Positions 24,938 through 34,124 are shown, numbered from the stretch's first letter. The stretch: 64,000 nucleotides of DNA from Microbacterium sp. zg-Y625 (GCF_030246925.1 NZ_CP126740.1:1860001-1924000), one strand, 5' to 3'. The notes: generated by a model from the letters alone, not told the origin. Made by a program: numbers and translations.

Positions 24938-25570
24938 ATGGGCGAGCACGACGCGAACCGCAGATTCGCAGCCGAAGTCACGATCGAACCCGACGCGATC
25001 GGTCGGGCGCGCGCGCACGCGCTCGAGCTCGGCGCCGACCCCATCAGCGCGCCGATCGGCGCCCAGTGCGCGGTCATCGCCGCGGCTTCCAAGGCGCTGA
25101 ACATCGTAGAGGTGGGCACCGGGGCCGGCGTCTCGGGCCTCTGGCTGCTGCACGGTTCGCCGCGCGCCACGCTGACGACCATCGACATCGAGCCCGAGCA
25201 CCTGGGCGCCGCGCGTCAGTCGTTCGCGGCGGCCGGCGTCGCGCCCGCCCGCGCACGTTTCATCACCGGACGCGGATCCAGCGTGCTGCCGCGCATGAAC
25301 GAGGCGTCCTACGACATCGTCCTCATCGACGCCGATCCGGAGGGCGTCATCGAGTACGTCGAGCACGGTCTGCGACTGGTCCGCGCCGGCGGCACTGTGC
25401 TCGTGCCGCGCGTGCTGCACGGCGGTGCGGTCGCCGACCCGGTGCGCCGCGATGCGGTGACGAGCGCCTACCGGTCCCTGATCCAGGAGACGCAGTCCTC
25501 GCCCGCCGTCATCGGCGCCCTGTCGATCGTCGGCGAGGGACTGCTGCAGCTGACCACCACCGCCCCCTGA
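24938..25570 (+). CDS. SAM-dependent O-methyltransferase (family 3)
   Basis: 210 aa cytosolic methyltransferase. VEVGTGAGVSGLWLLHG is SAM motif I, TTIDIEPEHLGAARQSF motif II, SYDIVLIDADPEGVIEYVEH the metal- and substrate-side motif, and AGGTVLVPRVLHGG motif IV. This places it in the CCoAOMT/Rv1220c-like class, which methylates small phenolic or similar hydroxyls; the substrate is unknown. The ATG at 24938 has a clear GGAGG ribosome site. It is divergent from tatB, an arrangement recalling the mycobacterial Rv1220c-tatB region, and convergent with the DUF3117 gene across a strong shared terminator. Confidence 0.87.
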   Translation: MGEHDANRRFAAEVTIEPDAIGRARAHALELGADPISAPIGAQCAVIAAASKALNIVEVGTGAGVSGLWLLHGSPRATLTTIDIEPEHLGAARQSFAAAGVAPARARFITGRGSSVLPRMNEASYDIVLIDADPEGVIEYVEHGLRLVRAGGTVLVPRVLHGGAVADPVRRDAVTSAYRSLIQETQSSPAVIGALSIVGEGLLQLTTTAP

Positions 25571-25579
25571 CGGGAACGA

Positions 25580-25613
25580 CGAAGCGGCCGGTCAGAACTG
25601 ACCGGCCGCTTCG
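25580..25613. terminator. Bidirectional terminator, 16-bp perfect stem
   Basis: Two perfect 16-base arms (CGAAGCGGCCGGTCAG and its complement) are separated by two bases. It lies nine bases after the O-methyltransferase stop and 13 after the DUF3117 stop, so it can serve both convergent genes. There is no T-run, as usual at high GC. Confidence 0.85.
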
Positions 25614-25626
25614 CACAGGGAGCGTG

Positions 25627-25800
25627 TCACGCAGGGTTCACAACGCCGCCGAGGACGCTGTACAGCTCTTTCGCCTCGTCGTCGTTGACGGAAACGACCA
25701 GGCGACCCCCACCTTCGAGGGGGACGCGCACGATGATCAGGCGTCCCTCCTTCACGGCCTCCATCGGTCCATCCCCGGTTCGCGGCTTCATGGCTGCCAT
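25627..25800 (-). CDS. DUF3117 family small protein
   Basis: 57 aa, beginning MAAMKPRTGDGPMEAVKEGR and ending in the conserved LVVSVNDDEAKELYSVL helix. The sequence is a clear member of the actinobacterial DUF3117 family; its fold is a small beta sheet with one helix and its role is unknown. AAGGAG stands about 10 bases before the ATG. A CATACCT hexamer farther upstream could be its -10. It is a monocistronic gene between two convergent or unrelated neighbours and ends at the perfect bidirectional terminator. Confidence 0.92.
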   Translation of the reverse strand: MAAMKPRTGDGPMEAVKEGRLIIVRVPLEGGGRLVVSVNDDEAKELYSVLGGVVNPA

Positions 25801-25887
25801 TTACGGGCTCCTTTTCCTCGTAGGTATGGTGCCTGAGTTTATCGTGTGAAATCGGCGTGCGATGACCCAGGCGCGCTGACGGCTCGA

Positions 25888-27111
25888 TCAGGGCACCCGC
25901 CAGAAGGTGTCGCCGAGCGCGTACATCTCGTGGATCCACCACCACTGCGCGGCGAGGCACACCCCCAGCGCCGCCGTGCGCCAGACCCTCGATCGGGGCA
26001 GCGCGACCGCTCCCCACAGCGGCGACAGCGGCACGAGCAGGCGGAACGTGCTCGACTGCGGGAAGAACACCGCCAGCAGGTGGAGCAGATAGCTCGCCGA
26101 CCACAGGCGCAGGTCGACCCCGAGGCGGCGTGCCGTGCGGCCGCGCCACAGCCACAGCGCCACTCCCGCCACGGCGGCCACCAGCGTCACCACTCCCGCG
26201 GCCGGCGGCAGACCCAGCTGCCCCGCCCAGAAGACGCTGGCCTGCACGAAGCCCTCGAAGGGCGCGAATCCGGCTTCGGCATCCGGAACCCACACGCGCC
26301 GCCACGCCAGCTCGGTGGCCAGATAGGCATCGGGCCGCCCCGTCACGAGCGCAGCGATCCCCAGCCACGAGAACCCGACCGCGGCGGCCAGCAGGCCCGT
26401 CGCGACGATGTGCACGACGTCACGGCTCGCGAGCGGGTCCTGTCGGCGGATCAGCCAGCGGTGGATGCCGTGAAGTGCGAGGAACAGCGAGAACGCCAGC
26501 ACCCCGGGCCGGGTGAACCCCATGAGCGGGACGAGGAGATACAGCCATGCGTATCGCCGGCGCTGTACCTGCCAGAGCGCGAGGAAGAGCAGCAGGAGGA
26601 ACAACGACTCGGCATACGCGACGTGGAAGAGGGCCGCCAGCGGCGATGAGGCGAACAACAGAGCGGCCCAGAGCCCCGCGCGGGCGCCGATCCGTTCGCT
26701 GAGGAGGCGATACAGCACATAGGTGGCGCCGTATCCGGCGACCAGCGACACGATGGCCGCCCCTGCCACCCACGTTCCGAACGGTGCGCCGACGACGGCC
26801 GCGACGATCGGGTACACCGGGAGGAAGGCCCACGCGTTCTCCCCGACCAGCCCGCCGTCGGTGACGGGCGGGTCGCTGGGGTAGCCCGAGACCGCCACCA
26901 GCCAGTACCACTGGCCGTCCCACCCGGCCAGGAGATCCGCCAGGGTGGCGTCCGGGCCGAACCGAGATCCCGGCGCCGAAGCGCGGGCAGCCAGCAGCAG
27001 GAAGCAGGTCGTGACGAGACGGGCGCCGACGTAGAGCACCGCGATGCGCAGCGCCGCCGGCAGCGACGCCCAGCGTCGCGCGATGCGGTCTGTCAGGCGC
27101 CGCGCAGCCAT
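25888..27111 (-). CDS. PIG-V-like mannosyltransferase, multi-spanning membrane protein
   Basis: 407 aa with about ten hydrophobic segments. The early loop GWDGQWYWLVAVSGYPSD contains the acidic/aromatic pattern of GPI mannosyltransferase II (PIG-V) and of bacterial GT-C enzymes, which use polyprenyl-phosphate sugars at the outer face. The FARPGVLAFSLFLAL-type segment (FTRPGVLAF) and the QSSTFRLLVPLSPLWG near the C-terminus support this. In actinobacteria such enzymes mannosylate lipoglycans or proteins; the acceptor is not known. The ATG overlaps the end of dapE by 19 bases, so it is probably expressed from the dapE promoter although unrelated in function. Confidence 0.8.
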   Translation of the reverse strand: MAARRLTDRIARRWASLPAALRIAVLYVGARLVTTCFLLLAARASAPGSRFGPDATLADLLAGWDGQWYWLVAVSGYPSDPPVTDGGLVGENAWAFLPVYPIVAAVVGAPFGTWVAGAAIVSLVAGYGATYVLYRLLSERIGARAGLWAALLFASSPLAALFHVAYAESLFLLLLFLALWQVQRRRYAWLYLLVPLMGFTRPGVLAFSLFLALHGIHRWLIRRQDPLASRDVVHIVATGLLAAAVGFSWLGIAALVTGRPDAYLATELAWRRVWVPDAEAGFAPFEGFVQASVFWAGQLGLPPAAGVVTLVAAVAGVALWLWRGRTARRLGVDLRLWSASYLLHLLAVFFPQSSTFRLLVPLSPLWGAVALPRSRVWRTAALGVCLAAQWWWIHEMYALGDTFWRVP

Positions 27112-28169
27112 GCGCGAAGACCGCGCTCCACGGCCTCGATCTGCGAGACCGCCACCCGCTCCTCGTCGTGGTGGGCCAGGTGCGGGTTTCCGGGACCGTA
27201 GTTCACCGCCGGCACGCCGAGCGCCGAGAACCGGGCGACGTCGGTCCAGCCGTACTTGGGGCGGGGCACCGCGCCGACCGCGGCGACGAACTCCTGGGCG
27301 AGCGCAGCGTCCAAGCCGGGGCGGGCACCCTCGGCGACGTCCGTGATCTCCACCTCGTACCCCGCGAAGATCTCACGCACGTGGGCTTCTGCTTCGGCGG
27401 CGTCGCGACTGGGCGCGAACCGGTAGTTCACCTCGATCTCGCAGAGGTCGGGGATGACGTTGCCTGCGACCCCGCCGGTGATGCGCACCGCGTTGAGACC
27501 CTCGCGATACACCAGGCCCTCGACCTCGATCTGCTGCGGCTCGTAGTCCGTCAGTCGCGCGAGCACGGGGGCCGCGGCGTGGATGGCGTTCTCGCCCATC
27601 CACGCCCGGGCGCTGTGGGCGCGCGAGCCGTGCGTGCGGATCACCGCACGCAGCGTGCCGTTGCATCCCCCCTCGACCTCGCCGTCCGAGGGCTCGCCCA
27701 GGATCGCGAAGTCCGCCGCGAAGAGGTCGGGTCGGGTGCGGGCGAGCCGCGTCAGGCCGCTGCGCGAGGCCTCGACCTCTTCGTGGTCGTACCAGAGCCA
27801 GGTGATGTCCACGCGGGGGGCGACGAGTTCGGCGGCGAGCTTCAGCTGCACCGCGACGCCTGCCTTCATGTCCACGGTGCCGCGTCCCCACAGGTAGGGC
27901 TCGCCGTCGATCTCGATGTCGCGCGTGGGCAGGTTCGCGTTCACCGGGACGGTGTCGATGTGCCCGGCGATGGCGACGCGCTGCGCGCGGCCGAGGTCGG
28001 TGCGCGCCACGATCGTGTCGCCGTCGCGATGCACCTGCAGGTGCGGCAACGCGGCGACGGCTTCGTGGATGGCGTCGGCGAGGGTCGTCTCTTCATCCGA
28101 GACGCTGGGGATGTCGCAGATCGCCCGCGTGAGGTCGAGAGAGGACGCGCTGAGGTCGAGCCGTGGCAT
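27093..28169 (-). CDS. dapE: Succinyl-diaminopimelate desuccinylase
   Basis: 358 aa M20 metallohydrolase that releases succinate from N-succinyl-LL-diaminopimelate in the lysine/peptidoglycan pathway. Metal ligands are visible in IAGHIDTVPVNANLP (His, with catalytic Asp), RGTVDMKAGVA (bridging Asp), DHEEVEAS (Glu) and LGEPSDGEVE, with the terminal His in HLAHHDEERV. GTVDMKAGVAVQ and GARPGLDAA are typical of the actinobacterial DapE. It is divergent from dapD across only 43 bases, in which both promoters are recognisable. The membrane mannosyltransferase follows with an overlap. Confidence 0.93.
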   Translation of the reverse strand: MPRLDLSASSLDLTRAICDIPSVSDEETTLADAIHEAVAALPHLQVHRDGDTIVARTDLGRAQRVAIAGHIDTVPVNANLPTRDIEIDGEPYLWGRGTVDMKAGVAVQLKLAAELVAPRVDITWLWYDHEEVEASRSGLTRLARTRPDLFAADFAILGEPSDGEVEGGCNGTLRAVIRTHGSRAHSARAWMGENAIHAAAPVLARLTDYEPQQIEVEGLVYREGLNAVRITGGVAGNVIPDLCEIEVNYRFAPSRDAAEAEAHVREIFAGYEVEITDVAEGARPGLDAALAQEFVAAVGAVPRPKYGWTDVARFSALGVPAVNYGPGNPHLAHHDEERVAVSQIEAVERGLRAWLRGA

Positions 28170-28175
28170 CCCCCG

Positions 28176-28181
28176 AGTCTA
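28176..28181 (-). promoter_or_regulatory. -10 element TAGACT of dapE
   Basis: TAGACT lies six bases before the dapE ATG; a run of five G residues is between them. Leaderless or near-leaderless transcription is expected. Confidence 0.5.
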
Positions 28182-28200
28182 GCCAGCGCGCGACGCCCGA

Positions 28201-28206
28201 TATTCT
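28201..28206 (+). promoter_or_regulatory. -10 element TATTCT of dapD
   Basis: TATTCT, the best -10 in this region, is six bases before the dapD ATG; GGAGGG fills the gap. With the dapE hexamer 20 bases away, the two divergent promoters nearly abut and could interfere with each other. Confidence 0.55.
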
Positions 28207-28212
28207 GGAGGG

Positions 28213-29160
28213 ATGAGCGACGCACGATGGATCTGGGCCACCGGACTGACGACCACCGCCGCTGACGGCACGGTGCTCGACGCCTGGTTCCCCCACCCGC
28301 AGGCGGGGCGCCGCCCGGTCGACATCGACGCCGCCGCGGAGGTGGAGGGCCTCGACGGACGCGACGAGCGACGCAAGGTGACGGTGGCGCCGGTGTCGCT
28401 CCAGATCGACCTGGATGCCGCGCCGGCCTCGACGCCCGACGCCTACCTGCGGCTGCACGCCCTGTCCCACCGTCTCGTCGAGCCCAACGACCTCAACCTC
28501 GACGGCATCTTCGGGCACCTGCCGATCGTCGCGTGGACGAACGCCGGCCCGATGCTGCCTGAGGATGCCGCCTCCATGCGCCCGTCGCTGCAGCGCCACG
28601 GGATCCAAGTGCACAGTCTCGACAAGTTCCCGCGCCTGACCGACTACGTCACGCCCGCGGGTGTGCGCATCGCCGACACCGCCCGGGTGCGTCTAGGCGC
28701 CTACCTCTCCCCCGGCACCACCGTCATGCACGAGGGGTTCGTCAACTTCAACGCCGGGACCCTGGGCGCCTCGATGGTGGAGGGCCGCATCTCCCAGGGG
28801 GTCGTGGTCGGCGACGGCAGCGACATCGGCGGCGGCGCCTCGATCATGGGCACGCTCTCGGGTGGCGGCAGCCACCGCGTATCGATCGGGGCGCGCACGC
28901 TCCTCGGCGCGAACGCCGGCATCGGCATCTCGCTCGGAGACGATTGCGTCGTCGAGGCCGGCCTGTATGTGACCGCAGGCACGAAGGTCACCCTGCCCGC
29001 GGCGGCTCCCCGCCACGACGGCACGCCCCAGGTCGTGAAGGCCGCCGAACTCTCCGGGCGATCGGGGCTGCTCTTCCGCCGCAACTCCCTCACCGGCGCG
29101 GTCGAGGCGGTCGAGCGCGCCGGCGTCGGCGTCACCCTGAACGAGGCACTGCACGCCTGA
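28213..29160 (+). CDS. dapD: Tetrahydrodipicolinate N-succinyltransferase
   Basis: 315 aa acyltransferase that uses succinyl-CoA to make N-succinyl-2-amino-6-oxopimelate, one step after DapB in lysine biosynthesis. The left-handed beta-helix hexapeptide repeats are visible at about 150-265 ([55 protein letters not shown]). The N-terminal alpha/beta domain is long, as in the actinobacterial branch of DapD. The Glu in MVEGRIS and the Gly-rich turns fit the active site. It is divergent from dapE and convergent with the lactate permease gene with a gap of three bases. Confidence 0.92.
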   Translation: MSDARWIWATGLTTTAADGTVLDAWFPHPQAGRRPVDIDAAAEVEGLDGRDERRKVTVAPVSLQIDLDAAPASTPDAYLRLHALSHRLVEPNDLNLDGIFGHLPIVAWTNAGPMLPEDAASMRPSLQRHGIQVHSLDKFPRLTDYVTPAGVRIADTARVRLGAYLSPGTTVMHEGFVNFNAGTLGASMVEGRISQGVVVGDGSDIGGGASIMGTLSGGGSHRVSIGARTLLGANAGIGISLGDDCVVEAGLYVTAGTKVTLPAAAPRHDGTPQVVKAAELSGRSGLLFRRNSLTGAVEAVERAGVGVTLNEALHA

Positions 29161-29163
29161 ACG

Positions 29164-30768
29164 TCAGAACGCGATGTACAGCGTGAAGCACCAGAGGCAG
29201 ATGAACGCCAGCATCCCGAGGCTGTAGAGGATCGACGCCCGCAGGATCTCGCTTTCGCGCCCCGAGAGCCCCACGGCCCCCGCTGCGATCGCGATCGACT
29301 GCGGCGAGATCACCTTGCCGGTGTTGCCGCCGGCGGTGTTGCCCGCCACCAGCAGGGCCGGATCGGCACCGATGCCCTGCGCGGTGGCGACCTGCAGCGG
29401 CGCGAAGAGGGTGTTGTTGTTGACCACCGACCCGGTGAGGAACACGCCGATCCAGCCGATGATGGGGGCGAGGAGGGGAACCAGCGGGCCGATCGCGGCG
29501 AGGGCGTTGCCCATCGACGTCGAGGCGCCCGCATAGTTGGCGATGTTCGCCAGTGCGAGGATCAGCGCGATGAGCACCAGCGCCTGCCAGAGCGACCGCA
29601 CGGTGCCGACGAACTCTCCGCCCAGCGACGGGCGGCGCGATTTCGGGGTGGTCAGGTACGACACGATCACCGCAAGGAGGATGGCCGTGCCGGTTGCGTT
29701 CAGCGGCGTGAAGCCCCAGGTCGCGGTGACGACGGAGCCGGCTGCCGTGGTCACTTCGCCCGTCAGCCCCGGGATGGGAACGGCGAAGACGGTGCCGGCC
29801 AGCGCGCCACCCTCCGCGAAGAGGTTCTTGAACAGCGGCAGGCTCCACAGCAGGATGAAGCCGGTCAGGATGTAGAACGGGCTCCAGGCGGACGCGATCT
29901 GGCCGAGGCTGTGGCGCTCGGCCTCCGGGGCCTGCGATCCGTCTTCACGGAACTGCCGCCGCGGCTGCCAGACCCTCCCGAGCACGAAGAGGGCCACCAT
30001 GGCGCCGAGTCCCGCGCCGAGGTCGGCGAGCTCGGGACCGAGGAACCACAGCACACCGCCCTGGATGCCGCTGAACACCACGGTGACGAGCAGGGTCGCC
30101 GGCAGTGTCTCGCGCAGGCCGCGCCACCCGTCGAGGATCATCACCAGCAGGAAAGGGATCAGCAGCGTCAGCGGCTGCAGGATGACGACCATCGACCGCG
30201 ACAGCACCATCACGTCGATACCGGTGACCTGTGCGCCGACGATCACCGGAATGCCGATGGCGCCGTAGGCTCCGGCGCCGGCGTTCGCGACGAGGGAGAT
30301 CATGGCGGCGCGCACCGGGCGGAACCCGAGTTGCACGAGCAGTGCCGCGCAGATGGCGATGGGAACACCGAATCCGGCGGCGCCCTCGAGGAAGGCCCCG
30401 AAGGCGAAGCTGATCAGCAGCACCTGGATGCGCTGGTCGCCCGAGATCCCCCCGATCGAGGCGCGGATGACGTCGAACCTGCCGCTGGCCACCGCGAGCC
30501 GGTACAGCCACACGGCCATCACGATGATGTACGCGATCGGCCAGATCGCGGTGAGCACCCCGTTCAGCGCGGAGCCTGCCACCGCGTCCAGCGGCATTCC
30601 GAACGGCCACATGGCGACGACGATCTGCACGGCCAGTGCGATGACGGCCGAGAGGATGCCGCTCAGTTTGATCGCGACCAGGCACACCAGGAACACCACG
30701 ATGGGAATGGCCGCCACGAGGGCGGAGAGCCCGATGCTCCCGAAAGGGTCCGTCGTCTGTTCCCACAT
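29164..30768 (-). CDS. lctP: L-lactate permease (LctP family)
   Basis: 534 aa with about 12-14 membrane helices. AFGAFLEGAAGFGVPIAICAALLVQLG is the family signature, of which the part FLEGAAGFGVP is diagnostic, and GSVVNNNTLFAPLQVATA near the C-terminus is also typical. It would import lactate or glycolate with protons. A GGAGGCGCC ribosome site precedes the ATG. Citrate synthase lies 96 bases upstream on the same strand, so read-through is possible, but no lactate dehydrogenase or regulator is adjacent. Convergent with dapD. Confidence 0.9.
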   Translation of the reverse strand: MWEQTTDPFGSIGLSALVAAIPIVVFLVCLVAIKLSGILSAVIALAVQIVVAMWPFGMPLDAVAGSALNGVLTAIWPIAYIIVMAVWLYRLAVASGRFDVIRASIGGISGDQRIQVLLISFAFGAFLEGAAGFGVPIAICAALLVQLGFRPVRAAMISLVANAGAGAYGAIGIPVIVGAQVTGIDVMVLSRSMVVILQPLTLLIPFLLVMILDGWRGLRETLPATLLVTVVFSGIQGGVLWFLGPELADLGAGLGAMVALFVLGRVWQPRRQFREDGSQAPEAERHSLGQIASAWSPFYILTGFILLWSLPLFKNLFAEGGALAGTVFAVPIPGLTGEVTTAAGSVVTATWGFTPLNATGTAILLAVIVSYLTTPKSRRPSLGGEFVGTVRSLWQALVLIALILALANIANYAGASTSMGNALAAIGPLVPLLAPIIGWIGVFLTGSVVNNNTLFAPLQVATAQGIGADPALLVAGNTAGGNTGKVISPQSIAIAAGAVGLSGRESEILRASILYSLGMLAFICLWCFTLYIAF

Positions 30769-30864
30769 GGCGCCTCCGCTCGTACGGCAGGTCGTGCGGG
30801 GGTCACGCTACCCGCCGGGCGCCCTCGTGGTCACCCCCCTGCCGCTACGACGGCGTCGGCCGGC

Positions 30865-32175
30865 TCACACGCCGGGGTAGTCGCGGCGCGGAGCGCCGGT
30901 GTACAGCTGCTGCGGGCGGCCGATCTTCGTCTGCGGGTCGTTCTGCATCTCGCGCCAGTGGGCGAGCCACCCCGGAAGGCGGCCGATCGCGAACAGCACC
31001 GTGAACATGCGGGTCGGAAAGCCCATGGCCTTGTAGATGACGCCGGTGTAGAAGTCGACGTTCGGGTAGAGCCGGCGCTGCTGGAAGTACTCGTCGTTGA
31101 GCGCGATCTCCTCGAGCTCCTTGGCGAGGTCGAGCAGCGGGTCGTGCACCCCGAGCTCCGTGAGCACCTCGTCGGCGGACTCCTTCACGAGCTTCGCCCG
31201 CGGGTCGTAGTTCTTGTACACCCGGTGCCCGAAGCCCATGAGCTTCACGCCGTCTTCCTTGTTCTTGACCCGCTCGACGAAACGCTGCACGCTCTCGCCG
31301 GAGTCGCGGATGCGGGCCAGCATGTCGAGGACGGCCTCGTTCGCGCCGCCGTGCAGCGGCCCGTAGAGGGCGTTGATGCCGGCGGAGATCGATGAGAACT
31401 GGTTCGCGCCGGTGGAGCCGACCAGCCGCACCGTCGAGGTCGAGGCGTTCTGCTCGTGGTCCTCGTGCAGGATCAGCAGCCGCTCGAGCGCGCGCGACAT
31501 GACCGGGTTGATCTCGTACTGCTCGCTCATGACGCCGAAGTTCAGGCGCAGGAAGTTATCCACGAAGCTGAGCGAGTTGTCGGGGTAGAGGAACGCCTGA
31601 CCCACGCTCTTCTTGTGCGCGTACGCCGCGATGACGGGCAGCTTCGCGAGCAGGCGGATGGTGTTCAGCTCCACGTGCTCTGGGTTGTTCGGGTCGGACT
31701 GGTTCTCGTAGTAGGTCGACAGCGCGGCCGTCGCCGACGAGAGCACCGACATCGGGTGCGCGGTGTGCGGCAGCGACGAGAAGAAGCGCTTCAGGTCCTC
31801 GTGCAGCAGGGTGTGGCGGCGGATGCGCTCATCGAAGGCGCCGAGCTCGTCGGCGGTGGGCAGCTCGCCGTACAGCAGCAGCCAGGCGACCTCGAGGTAG
31901 GTGCTGTTCTGCGCCAGCTGCTCGATCGGGTATCCGCGATAGCGGAGGATCCCCTCGTCACCGTCGATGTAGGTGATCGCCGACTTGGTGGCGGCGGTGT
32001 TCACGAACCCGTAGTCGAGGGTCGTGTGCCCGGTCTGCTTGGTGAAGGTCGACAGGTCGACGCTCGAGGTCCCGTCCGTGCCGCGCAGGATGGGCAGTTC
32101 GGCGGTGCGCTCCCCGATCGTGACCGTGGCTACGGGCTGGGGGGCTTCTGGCTGCTGGGTGCTCGCGTCGCTCAC
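30865..32175 (-). CDS. gltA: Citrate synthase (type II)
   Basis: 436 aa. It condenses oxaloacetate with acetyl-CoA at the entry of the TCA cycle. Catalytic residues lie in LYGPLHGGANEAVLDM (His), GFGHRVYKNYDPRA (His) and the C-terminal NVDFYTGVIYKAMGFP (Asp region). The all-beta N-terminal domain (ELPILRGTDGTSSVDLSTF) marks the hexameric type II enzyme, often NADH-sensitive in Gram-negatives. The start is the GTG at 32175 because AAGGAGG lies just upstream and the encoded VSDASTQQPEA matches family N-termini; an open frame farther upstream has no similarity. It precedes lctP on the same strand. Confidence 0.94.
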   Translation of the reverse strand: MSDASTQQPEAPQPVATVTIGERTAELPILRGTDGTSSVDLSTFTKQTGHTTLDYGFVNTAATKSAITYIDGDEGILRYRGYPIEQLAQNSTYLEVAWLLLYGELPTADELGAFDERIRRHTLLHEDLKRFFSSLPHTAHPMSVLSSATAALSTYYENQSDPNNPEHVELNTIRLLAKLPVIAAYAHKKSVGQAFLYPDNSLSFVDNFLRLNFGVMSEQYEINPVMSRALERLLILHEDHEQNASTSTVRLVGSTGANQFSSISAGINALYGPLHGGANEAVLDMLARIRDSGESVQRFVERVKNKEDGVKLMGFGHRVYKNYDPRAKLVKESADEVLTELGVHDPLLDLAKELEEIALNDEYFQQRRLYPNVDFYTGVIYKAMGFPTRMFTVLFAIGRLPGWLAHWREMQNDPQTKIGRPQQLYTGAPRRDYPGV

Positions 32176-32241
32176 GAAGCCTCCTTGCGGTCGGGGTCGT
32201 CGGTGAATACAGCCTAACGGGCCGTGGGGCCTACTCCGCTC

Positions 32242-32260
32242 CCCGCCAAAGGATGGCGGG
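32242..32260 (-). terminator. Small stem-loop after dapC
   Basis: CCCGCCA pairs with TGGCGGG over a five-base loop, 16 bases downstream of the dapC stop. It probably ends the typA-to-dapC unit before the citrate synthase promoter. Confidence 0.5.
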
Positions 32261-32276
32261 AACGGGTGGAGGAATG

Positions 32277-33383
32277 CTACGGGGGCGTCAGCCGCCGCGC
32301 GGCCTCGGCGATGCGCTCGTCGGTCGCGGTGAGGGAGAAGCGCACATGCTGCGGGAAGTGCGGGCCGTAGAAGTGGCCCGGGCCTGCCAGGATGCCACGC
32401 TCGGCGAGCCGGCCGAGACTCTCCCATGCATCGCGACCCTCCGTGGCCCAGAGGTACAGTCCCCCCTCGCTGCGGTCGATGCGGAACCCGGCGGCCTCGA
32501 CCGCGGGCTTGAGCATCTCTCGCCGGCGGCGGTAGCGCGCCTTCTGTGCAGCGACGTGCGCGTCATCGGCGAGGGCCGCCGCGGCGGCGGCCTGCACGGG
32601 GGCGGGGAGCATGAGGCCGAGGTGCTTGCGGGCGGTCAGCAGGCGCGCCACAAGGGCGGGGTCGCCGGCGAGGAAGGCCGCCCGGTACCCCGCGAGGTTC
32701 GACTGCTTGCTGAGGGAGTACACCGACAGCACGCCCGTCGGATCTCCCCCGGTGACGCGCGGATCGAGGAGGCTGGGGACCGGCTCTTCGGCCCACCGCC
32801 CTTCCCAGCCGAGCTCGGCGTAGCACTCGTCACCGGCGATGACGGCGCTGAGCTCGCGTGCCCGCGCGACGGCGCGGCCGAGCTCTTCGTGGTCGAGCAC
32901 GCGACCGTCGGGGTTGCCGGGAGAGTTCAGCCACACCAGGCGCGTGCCCACCGGCCATTCGGCGGGGTCGTCGGCCGCGAGCGGGGTCGCGCCCACCAGC
33001 CGGGCTCCCACCTCGTAGGTCGGGTAGGCCGCGCGCGGATGCACGACGACGTCGCCGGGTCCGATGTCGAGCAGCAGCGGCAGCAGCGCCACCAGCTCCT
33101 TCGAGCCGACGGTGGGCAGCACGTGATCGGGCGTCAGCCCGGGCACGCCGCGCCGGCGCCGGAACCAGTCCGCGATGGCTTCGCGGAGGAACGGCGCGCC
33201 GGCTGTCTGCGGGTAAGCATGGGCGTCGGTGGCGGCGGTCAGGGCCGCCGCGACGACCTCGGGCGTGGGGTCCACCGGAGAGCCGATCGAGAGATCGACG
33301 ATGCCGCCCGGATGGGATCGAGCCGTCGCGGCATAGGGCGCAACGGCATCCCAGGGGTAATCGGCGAGGTCGCTGACCCCCAC
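32277..33383 (-). CDS. dapC: Succinyldiaminopimelate aminotransferase
   Basis: 368 aa fold-type I PLP enzyme that makes N-succinyl-LL-diaminopimelate from the DapD product and glutamate, so it works between DapD and DapE, both encoded 4-5 kb away. Key regions are LSIGSPVDPTPEVV, WLNSPGNPDGRVL (substrate and PLP ring contacts), AVIAGDECYAELGW (Asp/Tyr) and VYSLSKQSNLAGYR with the Schiff-base Lys. The GTG at 33383 starts immediately after the fdxA stop (one base between), the arrangement also seen for fdxC-dapC in mycobacteria. Family members also accept N-acetylornithine, but context favours lysine biosynthesis. Confidence 0.9.
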   Translation of the reverse strand: MGVSDLADYPWDAVAPYAATARSHPGGIVDLSIGSPVDPTPEVVAAALTAATDAHAYPQTAGAPFLREAIADWFRRRRGVPGLTPDHVLPTVGSKELVALLPLLLDIGPGDVVVHPRAAYPTYEVGARLVGATPLAADDPAEWPVGTRLVWLNSPGNPDGRVLDHEELGRAVARARELSAVIAGDECYAELGWEGRWAEEPVPSLLDPRVTGGDPTGVLSVYSLSKQSNLAGYRAAFLAGDPALVARLLTARKHLGLMLPAPVQAAAAAALADDAHVAAQKARYRRRREMLKPAVEAAGFRIDRSEGGLYLWATEGRDAWESLGRLAERGILAGPGHFYGPHFPQHVRFSLTATDERIAEAARRLTPP

Positions 33384-33384
33384 G

Positions 33385-33702
33385 TCAGGCCTGCGGCGGA
33401 AGGGCGGCGATGACGGGGTGGTCGTGCTTGATGACCCCCGTCTTCGCGGCTCCGCCGGGCGAGCCGATGTCCTGGAAGAACTCGACGTTCGCGGTGTAGT
33501 AGTCCGCCCACTCGGCGGGGAGGTCGTCTTCGTAGTAGATCGCCTCGACGGGGCAGACCGGCTCGCAGGCGCCGCAGTCCACGCACTCATCGGGGTGGAT
33601 GTACAGCGACCTCTCACCCTCGTAGATGCAGTCGACAGGGCACTCGTCGATGCAGGCGCGATCCTTGACATCGACGCACGGGAGAGCGATCACATACGTC
33701 AC
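33385..33702 (-). CDS. fdxA: Seven-iron ferredoxin
   Basis: 105 aa electron carrier. The N-terminal [19 protein letters not shown] and the following [15 protein letters not shown] provide seven to eight cysteines arranged for one 3Fe-4S and one 4Fe-4S cluster, as in FdxA/FdxC-type ferredoxins of actinobacteria. The C-terminal extension ([18 protein letters not shown]) is also standard. The GTG start overlaps the stop of the membrane protein gene upstream, and a TAGACT hexamer six bases before the GTG indicates an additional internal promoter. Co-transcription with dapC is conserved in the phylum although the two products have no known direct partnership. Confidence 0.93.
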   Translation of the reverse strand: MTYVIALPCVDVKDRACIDECPVDCIYEGERSLYIHPDECVDCGACEPVCPVEAIYYEDDLPAEWADYYTANVEFFQDIGSPGGAAKTGVIKHDHPVIAALPPQA

Positions 33703-34103
33703 TCCCCCAGTCTAGGCGACCTCTCCCGATCCGGCAGGCGTGACAGGTCGGGCCAGGCGACGACGACAGCGACGACGAGGGGCACCGCGATCGTCCAGAC
33801 GACACCGGCCGAGAGCATTCCGTCCGTGGGTGCGGGCACTATGACCGAGCCGCCGGGGCCCGCGCCCGAGAACAGCAGGGTCGCCACCATCGCGCCGATC
33901 CCGGCGGCCAGGGCCACCCACCGGTCCGCGGTCAGCAGCCGCACGGCCAGCAGCAGCGCCGACACACCGACGATCGACAGCACGAGGCCGAGCGGGAACC
34001 ACCCGAGGGCATAGGAATGGGCCACGGTTCCGGCGACCCCGTAGACGAAGCCCACGACGACGGCGATGATCCACGTCAGCACGCGCGCCCTGATCGATCC
34101 CAC
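33699..34103 (-). CDS. Small integral membrane protein (DUF6113-like)
   Basis: 134 aa with four hydrophobic segments (about 8-28, 32-56, 63-82 and 95-117) and a short charged C-terminus. It resembles the uncharacterised membrane proteins found next to ferredoxin genes in actinobacteria (DUF6113), an assignment I make from context and composition. The GTG start is supported by a TAGACT hexamer six bases upstream. The end overlaps the fdxA start (GTGA). No catalytic motif is seen. Confidence 0.75.
   Translation of the reverse strand: MGSIRARVLTWIIAVVVGFVYGVAGTVAHSYALGWFPLGLVLSIVGVSALLLAVRLLTADRWVALAAGIGAMVATLLFSGAGPGGSVIVPAPTDGMLSAGVVWTIAVPLVVAVVVAWPDLSRLPDRERSPRLGE
33709..33714 (-). promoter_or_regulatory. 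Internal -10 element TAGACT of fdxA
   Basis: TAGACT sits six bases before the fdxA GTG and inside the last codons of the upstream membrane protein gene. It would give fdxA-dapC their own leaderless transcript. Confidence 0.5.
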
Positions 34104-34109
34104 CTCAGC

Positions 34110-34115
34110 AGTCTA
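34110..34115 (-). promoter_or_regulatory. -10 element TAGACT of the DUF6113-like gene
   Basis: TAGACT, identical to the fdxA and dapE hexamers, is six bases before the GTG at 34103, in the 21-base gap after azlD. Confidence 0.5.
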
Positions 34116-34124
34116 GGCGGCCGG

